Assembly: GCA_017454585.1 (NCBI GenBank)
Contig: JAFTCU010000304.1
Location: 1-19,899 of the forward strand
Length of the DNA stretch: 19,899 nucleotides
DNA from: Thermoguttaceae bacterium
Lineage (GTDB): Bacteria > Planctomycetota > Planctomycetia > Pirellulales > Thermoguttaceae
Direction of reading: 5' to 3'
Both the position numbers and the translations under genes were made by a program. This document shows, piece after piece, positions 7,508 through 16,191 of the stretch (position 1 is its first letter; each line of letters opens with the position of its first letter). A model generated the notes under the pieces. It was not told the DNA's origin. It was given only the letters and a program-made list of their open reading frames with translations, and made no database searches.

Positions 7508-8374
7508 ATGATTCAGATACCTCCCAAGATTCGACGATTTCTGGAGCAATCTCCACGAATTAATCCCCGTCATTCCGGTTTCGGTCAGGAGTGGACGGTC
7601 CTGAAATACGTTATTGGTTTCTTTCGGAGGAAACAGGTAAAAAGTACGTTCATTCTGTTTTACGCGGTCTGGGCGGTGGTGCTTTGGGCGTACATTCCGC
7701 AGGCCCCGCGGCTCTTTACGTTGGACGACGTCGGGAACGTGGTGGTGAATCAACCAGATTGCGCTTCACTTTCGCCTGCAGAGCGTGTGATCTTTCTGCT
7801 TCTGGACTCTCAGCAGCTGTGGGGGGCGTTCGTTCTTTTCGGCCTTTTGCCGATGCTTTTCGTGAAATTCCTCTTTTGGGAAAAGCTCTCCGATTATGGG
7901 ATCTCGCTGGGAAAACTGAAGCGAGTGCGGAATCTCGTCCTGGTGTTCGTGCCACTGAGCATTTGGCTGACTTGGGTCACGGGCGAGAACATCGATTATT
8001 TCGGCACGTACCCGTACAATCCGATGATTCTGGGCGGGCACTCGTCCATCGCGGAGGGACACAGCTTTCTGCTGATTTACTTCACTCTGTACGTTCTGCT
8101 CTACTACGTGAGCTGGGAGTTTTTCTTCCGGGGATTTTTACAGATCGGGACGGAAAGAAGCGTCGGCTGCTTCAACGCGATCCTGATCGGAACGGCCTTT
8201 TCCACGTTCGCGCACCTCGGCCCGCACGCCATGGTCGAAACCATCGGAGCGATCGGCGGCGGGATCCTCTGGGGCTTTTTCGTTTACCGGACCCGCTCCA
8301 TCCTGCCGAGCCTCCTGATGCACGCGACGCTGGGAATCGGGCTGGACTTTTTCCTGCTTTACTACTTCCTCTGA
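7508..8374 (+). CDS. CPBP-family intramembrane metalloprotease (Abi/Rce1-like)
   Basis: Polytopic membrane protein of 288 residues with about six to seven hydrophobic segments (near 47-65, 93-122, 141-158, 185-203, 222-236, 242-262, 264-288). The three CPBP motifs are present in order: WEFFFRG with Glu204 and Arg208 (one Glu instead of the usual EE pair), FSTFAH with His236, and HATLG with His272, late in the protein as expected. The family includes Rce1-like prenyl-protein proteases and bacterial proteins linked to bacteriocin maturation or self-immunity; the substrate here is unknown. It may be co-transcribed with the outer-membrane barrel gene upstream. The stop codon lies inside the 3' end of the convergent DUF4416 gene, an overlap of 13 bases. 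Confidence 0.85.
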   Translation: MIQIPPKIRRFLEQSPRINPRHSGFGQEWTVLKYVIGFFRRKQVKSTFILFYAVWAVVLWAYIPQAPRLFTLDDVGNVVVNQPDCASLSPAERVIFLLLDSQQLWGAFVLFGLLPMLFVKFLFWEKLSDYGISLGKLKRVRNLVLVFVPLSIWLTWVTGENIDYFGTYPYNPMILGGHSSIAEGHSFLLIYFTLYVLLYYVSWEFFFRGFLQIGTERSVGCFNAILIGTAFSTFAHLGPHAMVETIGAIGGGILWGFFVYRTRSILPSLLMHATLGIGLDFFLLYYFL

Positions 8375-8937
8375 TTCGGGGACGATGCTTTCAGCGTCGT
8401 CATTTTACCCCGTAATTCTCGCAGTTTCTCGCGACATTGCATGAAGAACGGGTGGTACGTCGTCTCGCGGTAGTCGGGGAATGTCCACGGGAAGTCGGTC
8501 CACTGCCCCTTTGTGAAACGGAGCGTGATCTCGGCGAAAATCCCCTGACCGATGTATATCCGGTGGTAAAAGTCCTTCGAGGACGCTAAAACCAGCTTCG
8601 CCAGATCGATGAATCCCGGGTCGATGTTCAGCGGCCGTTCCTCGTCTTTCGGGAATTCCTGCGCGTATTCCTCCTCCCAAAGGTTCGACTGGTTTTTCAT
8701 CTCCGCGAGCCGGATCGGGTCGATGAGTGGCTCCATCGCGAAGAAGATTTTCTTCAGACGCGGCCCCATCGAAGCGTCGTAGTAGTGGGTCTGCTCGAAC
8801 GGAAACGCCTCGCTCTCCAGGACGATTTTCCCCCAGTTCGTCCCGATTTTCTCCCTCGCCCAGTCGATCGCATCCGGGTAATGCGTAAACACGGCCGTGA
8901 TCGGAAGGACCGGCTCTGGTGTATGGATCAATCCCAT
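8362..8937 (-). CDS. DUF4416 family protein
   Basis: Protein of 191 residues matching the DUF4416 pattern: an N-terminal PVLPITAVFTHYPDAI strand region, ESEAFPFEQTHYYDASMGP (about 41-59), LNIDPGFIDLAKLVLAS, KDFYHRIYIGQGIFAE, and PWTFPDYRETTYHPFF near the end. The conserved His/Tyr/Asp residues suggest a ligand or metal site, but no reaction is known. It has no signal peptide and is probably cytoplasmic. The C-terminal tail after LRELRGK is TTLKASSPNQRK, encoded by one copy of the 24-bp repeat (8377-8400) and flanking sequence, so the native C-terminus may have been replaced. The gene lies 44 bases after the GH106-like gene in the same direction and overlaps the convergent CPBP gene by 13 bases. 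Confidence 0.9.
   Translation of the reverse strand: MGLIHTPEPVLPITAVFTHYPDAIDWAREKIGTNWGKIVLESEAFPFEQTHYYDASMGPRLKKIFFAMEPLIDPIRLAEMKNQSNLWEEEYAQEFPKDEERPLNIDPGFIDLAKLVLASSKDFYHRIYIGQGIFAEITLRFTKGQWTDFPWTFPDYRETTYHPFFMQCREKLRELRGKMTTLKASSPNQRK
8377..8400 (+). repeat. 24-bp hairpin repeat, copy 3 (coding, 3' end of DUF4416 gene)
   Basis: CGGG followed by GACGATGCTTTCAGCGTCGT. It differs by one base (T for C) from the two copies at 18209-18232 and 18242-18265. GACGATGCT pairs with AGCGTCGTC around a 3-base loop through 8 Watson-Crick pairs and one G-T pair. On the minus strand it is read as TTLKASSP. Confidence 0.85.
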
Positions 8938-8981
8938 TTTTCTGCTTTCCTGAACTCTTGGACTTTTGAACTCTTGGATCG

Positions 8982-10952
8982 TTACGGTTTGACCGCCAGA
9001 ATTTTCATCTCGAACTTTTCAAATGTGATTTTCTCCACCGACTCGCAGGGCGTTTTCTCACCCGTCGCGGCATTGAGCCAAAAACGTTCCCCGGCGGGCA
9101 GGTTGGCGAGCGTGATCTCCGCGGGCTGGTCGATCTCGTTGAAGAGGAGGATGCACTCCACCCCCATGAGGCGTTCCTGACGGAGCCGGATCGCGGAGGC
9201 ATTCGTTCCGGAAACCCGCACCACGTCGGAATTTTCATCGTGAACCAGCTGCGCGGCCTTTTCGGCGAATGCGTTTGCGTTCCATGTCCAACTCATGAGC
9301 CGACCGTTTTCAGCCAGCGTTTTCATCATTTTCGACTCGCGGAACCCTTGCGGCTCCCGGTCGCCCATGCACGGCAAAACGACGGCTTTGTATGTCTGTC
9401 CCGCGAGATGAAGCCCCTCGGCATCGGCGTAACCGTCGGCCAGCGCCTGCTCCATCTGGACGTAGTTGAAGTCGAGCTGATTCTCAAAGAGCGGCCGGCA
9501 CGGCGCGTCCGGAACCGCCACGCCGTCCGTCAGCACCGCGACGTGGATCACCGGCGTTCCGGTATTCAGCCACGAGATGCGCCGGCAGGCGTCCGCGTAC
9601 TCCCGGAAACCGTCGTTCCACCACGGCGAGTTCGGCCCCACGTCTGGCGGACGCTCCTCAAGGCGCGGGCCTCGCACCGAGTAGTAAAACGCGTGTGGGA
9701 CGAGAAGATTCTGCCCGCGGATCAGGACCCAGTTCGCGAGCCATTTCACCTCTTCAAACGTCAGATTGTGACCGTACGCGCCGTAAAGCTCGTTCAGGTT
9801 CCGCGTCCGACCGAAATTGGTCATGGCACTGGAGGCCGCTTTTGCGTTGGTCGAGTGTACTCCCACGATGGCTTTTTCGCCCGGTTCGATATACCGCCAC
9901 ACGATGTCCTGCCCGGGGATCTGGAACACTCGCTCGGAGGCCAGATCGTTGGAGTTCCCCGGGTGGCCGCACAGGGCGGTCCCGTGCGCCTTGCACCACG
10001 CGGAGAGTTTTTCGTAGTACGTCTCGATGAGGACCTGATGAACGGCCCGGAAGTAGTCGCGGCGGCGTTTCTGCGCCTCGGGCGTTTTCGCGTCCCAGAG
10101 GTCGGCCAGGTACGGCGTGAAGTCGTAGCCGAGCAGCTCACTCACGCGCTTCAGGGCCCGGGCGTTTCCCGGAACGACGCCCCGCTGCGCCCCGCGGCCC
10201 AGTTCGGACGGCTCGTCGGTGAAAATCGCCATGACGGTTCCGTCCCGGAAAAACTCGGCAAACTCCGCGTAGTACCGGTCATACACGAGTTCCATGAAGC
10301 ACGCGACGGCTTCAGGCGACATGATGTCCCCCGCCTTGGGCAGAAATTCCTGCGGTCGGCCGGACTCCTCGTTGATGTAGTGCAGGCCCCGGATCACGCC
10401 GCCGGAGGGACGCTCGTAGATCGCCAGCCGTTTCCCGTCCGGACGGTCCAAAACGGTGATCAGGTCCCAGAGTTCCTGTGGGTGCTCCTGGGCTTCCTCG
10501 CCCTCCTTCAGTTCGACCGAAAAAAGGCCGCGGGCGGCGAAACGCGGGTTTCTCTCCGCGACCTGGCCCGCTGAGGAGCCAGACGGGTACATTCCCTCGT
10601 CGTACAGTATGACGTACATTTTGCGGCTTCGCGCCTCCTCGAGCGCCACGCGCATCGCTTCCAGGAGCCGAGGCGACATCCAGCCGGAATCTTGCGGGAG
10701 GCCGATCCGCGGGTGAATGACGAAGCCGTACACGCCGTGGGCCTCAAAATCGGCGATTTGCCGCCGGATCTCCGCGTCGTCGAGCTTATCGTTCCAGAAC
10801 CAGAACGGCATGACGGAGAATTCTCGCGGTGGGTTTTGGAACCGGCAGAAAAAGTCCTCCGGGCCGTTCGCTTCTTCGGCCTGCAAATGGACTGCGCAAA
10901 GCAAAAGCAGGATCGTCCAAAGACCGGTGGGAATGAAAAATCGGTGATTCAT
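8982..10952 (-). CDS. Secreted glycosyl hydrolase, GH106-like (alpha-L-rhamnosidase-related)
   Basis: Protein of 656 residues with a clear signal peptide (hydrophobic LWTILLLLCAVHL, cleavage near QAEE, residue ~26). The mature part starts with a barrel-type catalytic region like the GH106/PF17132 group: PFWFWNDKL (49-57), IRRQIADFEAHGVYGFVIHPR (62-82), VILYDEGMYPSGSSAG (114-129) and FTDEPSE (244-250). Acidic residues in the last two motifs are candidates for the active site. The C-terminal part (ALADGYADAEG, then GERFWLNAATG) looks like accessory beta domains. It is shorter than full GH106 rhamnosidases, often above 1000 residues, so the substrate is uncertain; a plant or host polysaccharide or glycan is likely. 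It lies 22 bases downstream of the PLP-lyase gene, with CGGAG before the ATG. Confidence 0.8.
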   Translation of the reverse strand: MNHRFFIPTGLWTILLLLCAVHLQAEEANGPEDFFCRFQNPPREFSVMPFWFWNDKLDDAEIRRQIADFEAHGVYGFVIHPRIGLPQDSGWMSPRLLEAMRVALEEARSRKMYVILYDEGMYPSGSSAGQVAERNPRFAARGLFSVELKEGEEAQEHPQELWDLITVLDRPDGKRLAIYERPSGGVIRGLHYINEESGRPQEFLPKAGDIMSPEAVACFMELVYDRYYAEFAEFFRDGTVMAIFTDEPSELGRGAQRGVVPGNARALKRVSELLGYDFTPYLADLWDAKTPEAQKRRRDYFRAVHQVLIETYYEKLSAWCKAHGTALCGHPGNSNDLASERVFQIPGQDIVWRYIEPGEKAIVGVHSTNAKAASSAMTNFGRTRNLNELYGAYGHNLTFEEVKWLANWVLIRGQNLLVPHAFYYSVRGPRLEERPPDVGPNSPWWNDGFREYADACRRISWLNTGTPVIHVAVLTDGVAVPDAPCRPLFENQLDFNYVQMEQALADGYADAEGLHLAGQTYKAVVLPCMGDREPQGFRESKMMKTLAENGRLMSWTWNANAFAEKAAQLVHDENSDVVRVSGTNASAIRLRQERLMGVECILLFNEIDQPAEITLANLPAGERFWLNAATGEKTPCESVEKITFEKFEMKILAVKP

Positions 10953-10974
10953 AAAAACTCCGTTTCTTTCAGGA

Positions 10975-12159
10975 TTAAAGTGATTTCTTGACCAGCGCGG
11001 TTTCCAGCAGGTTCATTGCTCGTTCCAGCACGGGTCGGGGCAGGGCGATGTTCATCCGCATAAAGCCGTTTCCGCCCAGTCCGAACGCAGTGCCGCGGTG
11101 GAACCAGAGGAGCGCCTCGTTCGAGAAAAACGCATCCAGATCATCGTCGTTCAGGCCCATTTCACAACAGTTGAGCCACATCAGGTACGTGCCTTCATGC
11201 GGCGTGACACGAATCGGGGCGCGCATTTGTTCCAAACGTTCCGTCACGAGCCGGATGTTTCCTTCGAGATACGATTTCAACCCGTCGAACCACTCCCCGC
11301 CGGACTGGTAGGCTGCGGCGGTGGCGGCGTATGCGGTCGAACTGACGCCGTGCCAGGCGAAACGGAGGCACTCGCGAATAATCTCTTTGCGCCACGTCGG
11401 GTTGGGGACCCAAACGTTCGCGGACTGGAGGCCCATCAGATTGAATGTTTTGCTTGGGGCGGTACAAAGAACGCAGTTTTCTTCAAACTCCGGTCCAAGT
11501 GTGGGAAAAAGCGTGTGGCGATTCCCGAAAAGAGAGAAATCGGCGTGAATTTCGTCCGCGATGATTTTGACGCCGTGACGGAGGCAAATCGTTCCCATCA
11601 GGCGCAGCTCGTCAGGCGACCAGATCCTCGCGACGGGATTATGCGGCGAGCAGAGGAGGAAAATCTTCACGTTTTCGGTAACCAACTGACGTTCAAACGC
11701 ATCGAAGTCGATCATGTACCTGCCGGTTTCGTCTGTCTTCAGCTCGTTGACGACGAGTTTCCGGCGATTGTTCAGGACGATTTCCCGGAAGGGGGGATAA
11801 ACCGGTTCCTGGATCAGAACAGCGTCCCCCTCCTGCGAGAGTGCCCGAATCACGGCGGCCACTCCAAACATCACGCCGGGAATCGTGTAAGTCCATTTCC
11901 CTTGGGCGTTCCAGCCGAATCGGGAGCGGAACCAGTTGGTCAGCGCGTCGAAATAAGATTCCTGTGCCTGTGTATAGCCAAAAATCCCAAAATCAGTGTG
12001 TTTTTTTAGAGCTTCCAGAACACACGAAGGTGAGCGAAAATCCATGTCCGCGACCCATAGTGGGATCACGTCTGCCGGTTTCCCGAATTGCTTTCGAAAA
12101 TCGTATTTCACGGAGCCGCAATGCTCGCGGTCGAGTTCTTCATCAAACAAAGAGTTCAT
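10975..12159 (-). CDS. PLP-dependent aminotransferase/cystathionine beta-lyase, MalY/PatB type
   Basis: Fold-type I PLP enzyme of 394 residues. Family motifs are VIPLWVADMDFRSP (31-44), GYTQAQESYFDALTNWF (61-77), SPHNPVARIW (171-180), IADEIHADF (200-208) and SKTFNLMGLQ, whose Lys237 should form the aldimine with PLP. MalY/PatB enzymes cleave C-S bonds of cystathionine or cysteine conjugates (beta-lyase), giving pyruvate, ammonia and a thiol; E. coli MalY also acts as a regulator. The Ala in NPVAR replaces the Gly more common there. GGAGG seven bases before the ATG is a strong start signal. It is the first gene of a leftward group with the GH106-like and DUF4416 genes; no functional link with them is evident. 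A weak TACAAT (minus strand, 12178-12183) could be its -10 element. Confidence 0.92.
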   Translation of the reverse strand: MNSLFDEELDREHCGSVKYDFRKQFGKPADVIPLWVADMDFRSPSCVLEALKKHTDFGIFGYTQAQESYFDALTNWFRSRFGWNAQGKWTYTIPGVMFGVAAVIRALSQEGDAVLIQEPVYPPFREIVLNNRRKLVVNELKTDETGRYMIDFDAFERQLVTENVKIFLLCSPHNPVARIWSPDELRLMGTICLRHGVKIIADEIHADFSLFGNRHTLFPTLGPEFEENCVLCTAPSKTFNLMGLQSANVWVPNPTWRKEIIRECLRFAWHGVSSTAYAATAAAYQSGGEWFDGLKSYLEGNIRLVTERLEQMRAPIRVTPHEGTYLMWLNCCEMGLNDDDLDAFFSNEALLWFHRGTAFGLGGNGFMRMNIALPRPVLERAMNLLETALVKKSL

Positions 12160-12202
12160 CTTAAGCCTCCGGAAAAAATTGTACCATAGTTGAGGAAAAA
12201 GA

Positions 12203-12299
12203 AAAGGGGGGGAGATTTTTCAGGCGAGGGGTTTTCCACCCGTGAGAATTCTGCTTTTTTCACTTCGTACTCTTAAAAAAAATTAATCTCCCCCCCTTT
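12203..12299. repeat. 15-bp inverted repeat with G7/C7 tract in the divergent promoter region
   Basis: AAAGGGGGGGAGATT (12203-12217) is perfectly inverted at 12285-12299, with 67 bases between. It occupies the intergenic region between the divergently transcribed PLP-lyase and ketoacyl-synthase genes. The right arm touches the first bases of the -35 element at 12298. It may be a regulator-binding or hairpin-forming region. Confidence 0.75.
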
Positions 12300-12325
12300 G
12301 AAAAAAGTATAAAGTATGGTATAAT
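12298..12325 (+). promoter_or_regulatory. Sigma70-type promoter for the ketoacyl synthase operon
   Basis: TTGAAA (12298-12303), a 16-base spacer and a perfect TATAAT (12320-12325). It is 44 bases before the ATG at 12370, within AT-rich DNA, so the leader should be about 35-40 bases and contains CAGGGGGCG as a ribosome-binding region. Confidence 0.75.
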
Positions 12326-12369
12326 TAAAACGTATATTTTCAGTTATTCCTTTCAGGGGGCGTCGTTTT

Positions 12370-13596
<1,227 letters not shown>

Positions 13597-13602
<6 letters not shown>

Positions 13603-13650
13603 TGACCCCTGGGAGATTGGTTTTCCCGGGCGTAAATGTCATTATTCCTT
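13597..13650 (+). terminator. Hairpin with T-run after the ketoacyl synthase (attenuator-like)
   Basis: GAATAATGAC (13597-13606), containing the stop codon, pairs with GTCATTATTC (13638-13647). CCTGGGA and TCCCGGG form an inner stem, and a CTTTTTTG run follows. It could act as a terminator or partial attenuator ahead of the carrier protein gene at 13701. The arm sequence is the same as in the heptamer repeats. Confidence 0.65.
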
Positions 13651-13700
13651 TTTTGTTTAACGCAACCATTTAACCATTAACATTTTAGAAGGTTATAACT

Positions 13701-13952
13701 ATGACCAAACAGGAGATCCGTGAAGCCGTTCTTGAGATTCTTTCCGACATTGCGCCCGATGAAGATTTAAGCGGGCTGAAAGATGACGTTTCTTTCCGCG
13801 AGCAGATGGAACTCGACAGCATGGACTTCCTCGACATTGTGATGGAGCTGCGCCGCCGTTACAAAGTCAACATTCCGGAAGAAGAATACACCTCGCTGGG
13901 AAGTATGAACAGCACGGTCGAATACCTCGCGCCGAAAATGGCAGAACTTTAA
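13701..13952 (+). CDS. Acyl carrier protein
   Basis: Carrier protein of 83 residues. Its DSMDF motif places Ser40 as the attachment site for the 4'-phosphopantetheine arm added by a holo-ACP synthase. Helix pattern and acidic composition (LEILSDIAPDEDL, LREQM-like FREQMELDS, VMELRRRYKVNIPEEEY) fit the ACP fold. The motif is DSM rather than the DSL of housekeeping AcpP, and the protein sits between a ketoacyl synthase and a desaturase-like gene, so a dedicated carrier is likely. GAAGG upstream of the ATG supports the start. The stop is followed directly by the heptamer inverted repeat, whose left arm carries further stop codons. Confidence 0.93.
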   Translation: MTKQEIREAVLEILSDIAPDEDLSGLKDDVSFREQMELDSMDFLDIVMELRRRYKVNIPEEEYTSLGSMNSTVEYLAPKMAEL

Positions 13953-13960
13953 TAAGTAAC

Positions 13961-14092
13961 GAATAATGAATAACGAATAACGAATAATGAATAATGAAGA
14001 GAATGAGTTCAAACTCAAACTCAAAGAGGCTGATTATCAAACAAAGGTTAAATTCTTTCTCCTCATTATTCGTTATTCGTTATTCATTATTC
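13961..14092. repeat. Long inverted repeat of GAATAAY heptamers
   Basis: Five tandem heptamers (GAATAAT, GAATAAC, GAATAAC, GAATAAT, GAATAAT) fill 13961-13995. Four reverse-complement heptamers fill 14065-14092. The arms form a perfect 30-bp inverted repeat (13961-13990 with 14063-14092) around 72 bases. Because the period is 7, the left arm gives stop codons in all frames while the right arm is open in all frames. It lies between the carrier protein and oxidoreductase genes. Confidence 0.9.
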
Positions 14093-14128
14093 ATTCCATT
14101 TGAGTCTCCTTTCCTTTTTACCCAAACC

Positions 14129-15520
14129 ATGTACGATACGATCATCATCGGTGCCGGAATGTCCGGTTTGTCGGCGGGGTGTCGTTTGGCGCACTACGAC
14201 AAAAAAGTCTGCATTTTGGAAAAGCATTCGCTCATTGGGGGGCTGAATTCTTTCTACCGTCAGCATGGCCGGGACCACGATGTAGGGTTGCACGCGGTTA
14301 CGAACTATGCGGAAAAAGGGGTAAAACGTGGGCCGCTCAATCGTCTTTTGCGTCAGCTTCGTCTCACTTGGGAGGAGCTTGCTCTTGTGCCGCAGCTTGG
14401 TTCAAAGATCGTGTTTCCTGATTGTACACTGAATTTCACCAACGATTTCAGGTGTTTTGAGGAGCAGGTGGCCAAATTCTTCCCGAAGGAAATTGATGGT
14501 CTGCGCCAGCTCGTTTCGAGGCTCGTGGATTACAATCAGATGGGCGAATTTCCGGCGGATGTCTCGGCGCGTGAGGTGGTTTGTTCGTGCATTAAGGACC
14601 CGAGTCTGGTTGAGATGATTTTCTGTCCGCTCATGTATTACGGCAGCGCACGCCAGCGGGATATGGATTTCAACCAGTTCAGTATCATGTTTCGCTCGAT
14701 TTTCCTCGAGGGCTTCGCGCGTCCTTGGGAGGGCGTACGGGTTTTGCTCAGGACACTTCTCGAGCGTTTCCGCAAGGCTGGCGGTGAACTGCGTCTGAAA
14801 GCGGGTGTGAAGCGGCTGTTGATGGACTCCGCCAAAAACGTCTGCGGCGTGGTGCTGGAGGATGATACGGAACTCGAAGCGAAAACGGTCCTTTCCTCTG
14901 CCGGCCAGCGCGAAACGCTCCGTTTGTGCCAGGATTATTTGGACGATAAATCGGTCATGGACTCCTGCAAGCCTGGCGAGTTGGGGTTTGTGGAAACGAT
15001 TTCCGTGTTGGATCGTCAGCCGAAAACGTTTGGTCACGGTGATACGATCGTCTTCTTCAACGACTCGGAAAATTTTGACTATGAGAAACCGCAGGATTTC
15101 TGCGATTTGCGCAGCGGCGTGATTTGTTCGCCGAATAACTTCGCGTACAGTGAACCTCTGAAAGAGGGCGTGATCCGTATTACGGCTTTGGCAAATTATG
15201 ACCTTTGGAACTCACTTCCGAAAGAGGAATACAAGGCCCAAAAGAAGGAGTGGTACGCGAAAATTACCGAGACGGCCTCACGCATCATTCCGGATTTTCG
15301 TCCTTACATGATTGATTCCGATATGTTTACGCCCAAAACAGTTTACCGCTTTACCGGGCACGAAAACGGCGCGATTTACGGCGCTCCGAACAAGAACTAC
15401 GCCGGCACGATGCCGTTCAAGAATCTTTTCGTCTGCGGTACGGATCAGGGAATGGTAGGGATCATCGGAGCGATCATCAGCGGGATCACGGTCGTGAATA
15501 AGTATCTGCTTTCCAATTAG
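14129..15520 (+). CDS. Phytoene desaturase-like FAD-dependent oxidoreductase (CrtI family)
   Basis: Flavoprotein of 463 residues from the ATG at 14129. The dinucleotide-binding motif is at the very N-terminus, IIIGAGMSGLSAGCRLA (Gly8, Gly10, Gly13), followed by CILEKHSLIGGLNSFYR, which fits the second part of the Rossmann fold and the CrtI-type GG-N-S pattern. The C-terminal signature is FVCGTDQGMVGIIGAIISG. CrtI-type enzymes desaturate, isomerise or saturate long polyene or acyl chains using FAD. An upstream in-frame ATG at 13994 would add 45 residues (LNSFSSLFVIRYSLF...) that are only translation of the heptamer repeat, so I reject it. The gene follows a ketoacyl synthase and a carrier protein; the substrate may be a carrier-bound polyene, but this is inference. 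Confidence 0.88.
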   Translation: MYDTIIIGAGMSGLSAGCRLAHYDKKVCILEKHSLIGGLNSFYRQHGRDHDVGLHAVTNYAEKGVKRGPLNRLLRQLRLTWEELALVPQLGSKIVFPDCTLNFTNDFRCFEEQVAKFFPKEIDGLRQLVSRLVDYNQMGEFPADVSAREVVCSCIKDPSLVEMIFCPLMYYGSARQRDMDFNQFSIMFRSIFLEGFARPWEGVRVLLRTLLERFRKAGGELRLKAGVKRLLMDSAKNVCGVVLEDDTELEAKTVLSSAGQRETLRLCQDYLDDKSVMDSCKPGELGFVETISVLDRQPKTFGHGDTIVFFNDSENFDYEKPQDFCDLRSGVICSPNNFAYSEPLKEGVIRITALANYDLWNSLPKEEYKAQKKEWYAKITETASRIIPDFRPYMIDSDMFTPKTVYRFTGHENGAIYGAPNKNYAGTMPFKNLFVCGTDQGMVGIIGAIISGITVVNKYLLSN

Positions 15521-15551
15521 TTCGCATTCCGGATGGGGCGGAAGAACTAAA

Positions 15552-16181
15552 CTACACCAGTCCCTTGCGCACTGCCCAGACTGCCGCTTGGGTACGGTCA
15601 TGGGCGTCGATCTTGCGGAAAATACGGATCAGATGTTCTTTAATGGTATCCGCGGTCACATTGAGCTGGGCCGCGATTTCTTTGTTGCTTTTCCCCTGGG
15701 CCAGAAATCGGAGTACTTCCTGTTCACGAATCGTGAGTTTGTGATAGATTTTCTGAAACTGCGGTGAACTGAGCATTTCCAGCGTCTGGTTCCACTCTTC
15801 ATTCAGCGATGTACCTGTTCCGTAATAAACGTTTTGAATATTCTGGATCAATTCCAGCCCTTTGATTGAGTCAAGAACGTAATCTTTCACCCCAAGAGAA
15901 GCCGCTTGCAGGAGAAAAAACGGGTCGTTGGAACTGGTCAGTACGATGATTTTCTGCCGGGGAAACATTGGCGCGTACTTGCGGAGAAATTGGACGCCGT
16001 CGAAACTTTGAGTCTGTATATTCAGGAGAAGAATGTCCGGGAAACGTTCTTGAGCCAGCGTGAATGCTTCGTTTTCCGAAGCGGAGGAACCGACCAGGTG
16101 AAGCGACGTGTCGGAAAGAATGGAACGAATACCGGCCCGAATCAAGTCTCTGTCGTCAATGTGTAAAAGGCGTATTTCCAT
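15552..16181 (-). CDS. NarL/FixJ-type response regulator with a degenerate receiver
   Basis: Regulator of 209 residues: receiver domain at about 1-120 and LuxR-type DNA-binding helix-turn-helix at about 145-209 (LTIREQEVLRFLAQGKSNKEIAAQLNVTADTIKEHL in two parts). The acidic pair Asp9-Asp10 and the switch Thr82 (IIVLTSS) are present. The phosphoacceptor position in FPDILLLNIQTQ is Asn54 instead of Asp, and the usual Lys of the YLLK motif is Asp104. Classical phosphorelay control is therefore unlikely; ligand binding, protein partners or constitutive activity are possible. No histidine kinase is nearby. It lies downstream of prfA in the same direction, separated by a heptamer repeat, and convergent with the desaturase-like gene 31 bases away. 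No clear ribosome-binding site. Confidence 0.9.
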   Translation of the reverse strand: MEIRLLHIDDRDLIRAGIRSILSDTSLHLVGSSASENEAFTLAQERFPDILLLNIQTQSFDGVQFLRKYAPMFPRQKIIVLTSSNDPFFLLQAASLGVKDYVLDSIKGLELIQNIQNVYYGTGTSLNEEWNQTLEMLSSPQFQKIYHKLTIREQEVLRFLAQGKSNKEIAAQLNVTADTIKEHLIRIFRKIDAHDRTQAAVWAVRKGLV

Positions 16182-16191
16182 AGCAAAAAAA

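Noticed and set aside
8952..8978. Direct repeat GAACTCTTGGA in the gap between the DUF4416 and GH106-like genes
   Set aside because: Only two 11-base copies in a short gap, with no pairing or promoter signal; probably simple local duplication.
9240..10574. Long + strand open frame of 444 codons
   Set aside because: It is antisense to the GH106-like gene, which has a signal peptide, family motifs and normal start signals. The frame is rich in Arg, His and Val with no recognisable domain.
11098..12009. + strand open frame of 303 codons
   Set aside because: Antisense to the MalY/PatB-type enzyme, whose PLP Lys and other motifs are intact.
13767..14024. Minus-strand open frame of 85 codons over the carrier protein and repeat
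   Set aside because: It begins in the repeat (SLFIIRY-type residues) and then runs antisense to a clear acyl carrier protein.
13961..14092. CRISPR array
   Set aside because: Units are only 7 bases with no spacers between them, and the second block is inverted; no cas gene is present.
13994..14128. Upstream start for the desaturase-like gene adding 45 residues
   Set aside because: The extra residues are translation of the heptamer repeat, which is open in all frames on that arm. The Rossmann motif belongs right at the N-terminus, as given by the ATG at 14129.
15521..15551. Bidirectional terminator between the desaturase-like gene and the regulator
   Set aside because: TTCCG/CGGAA gives only a 5-bp stem without a T-run on either side.
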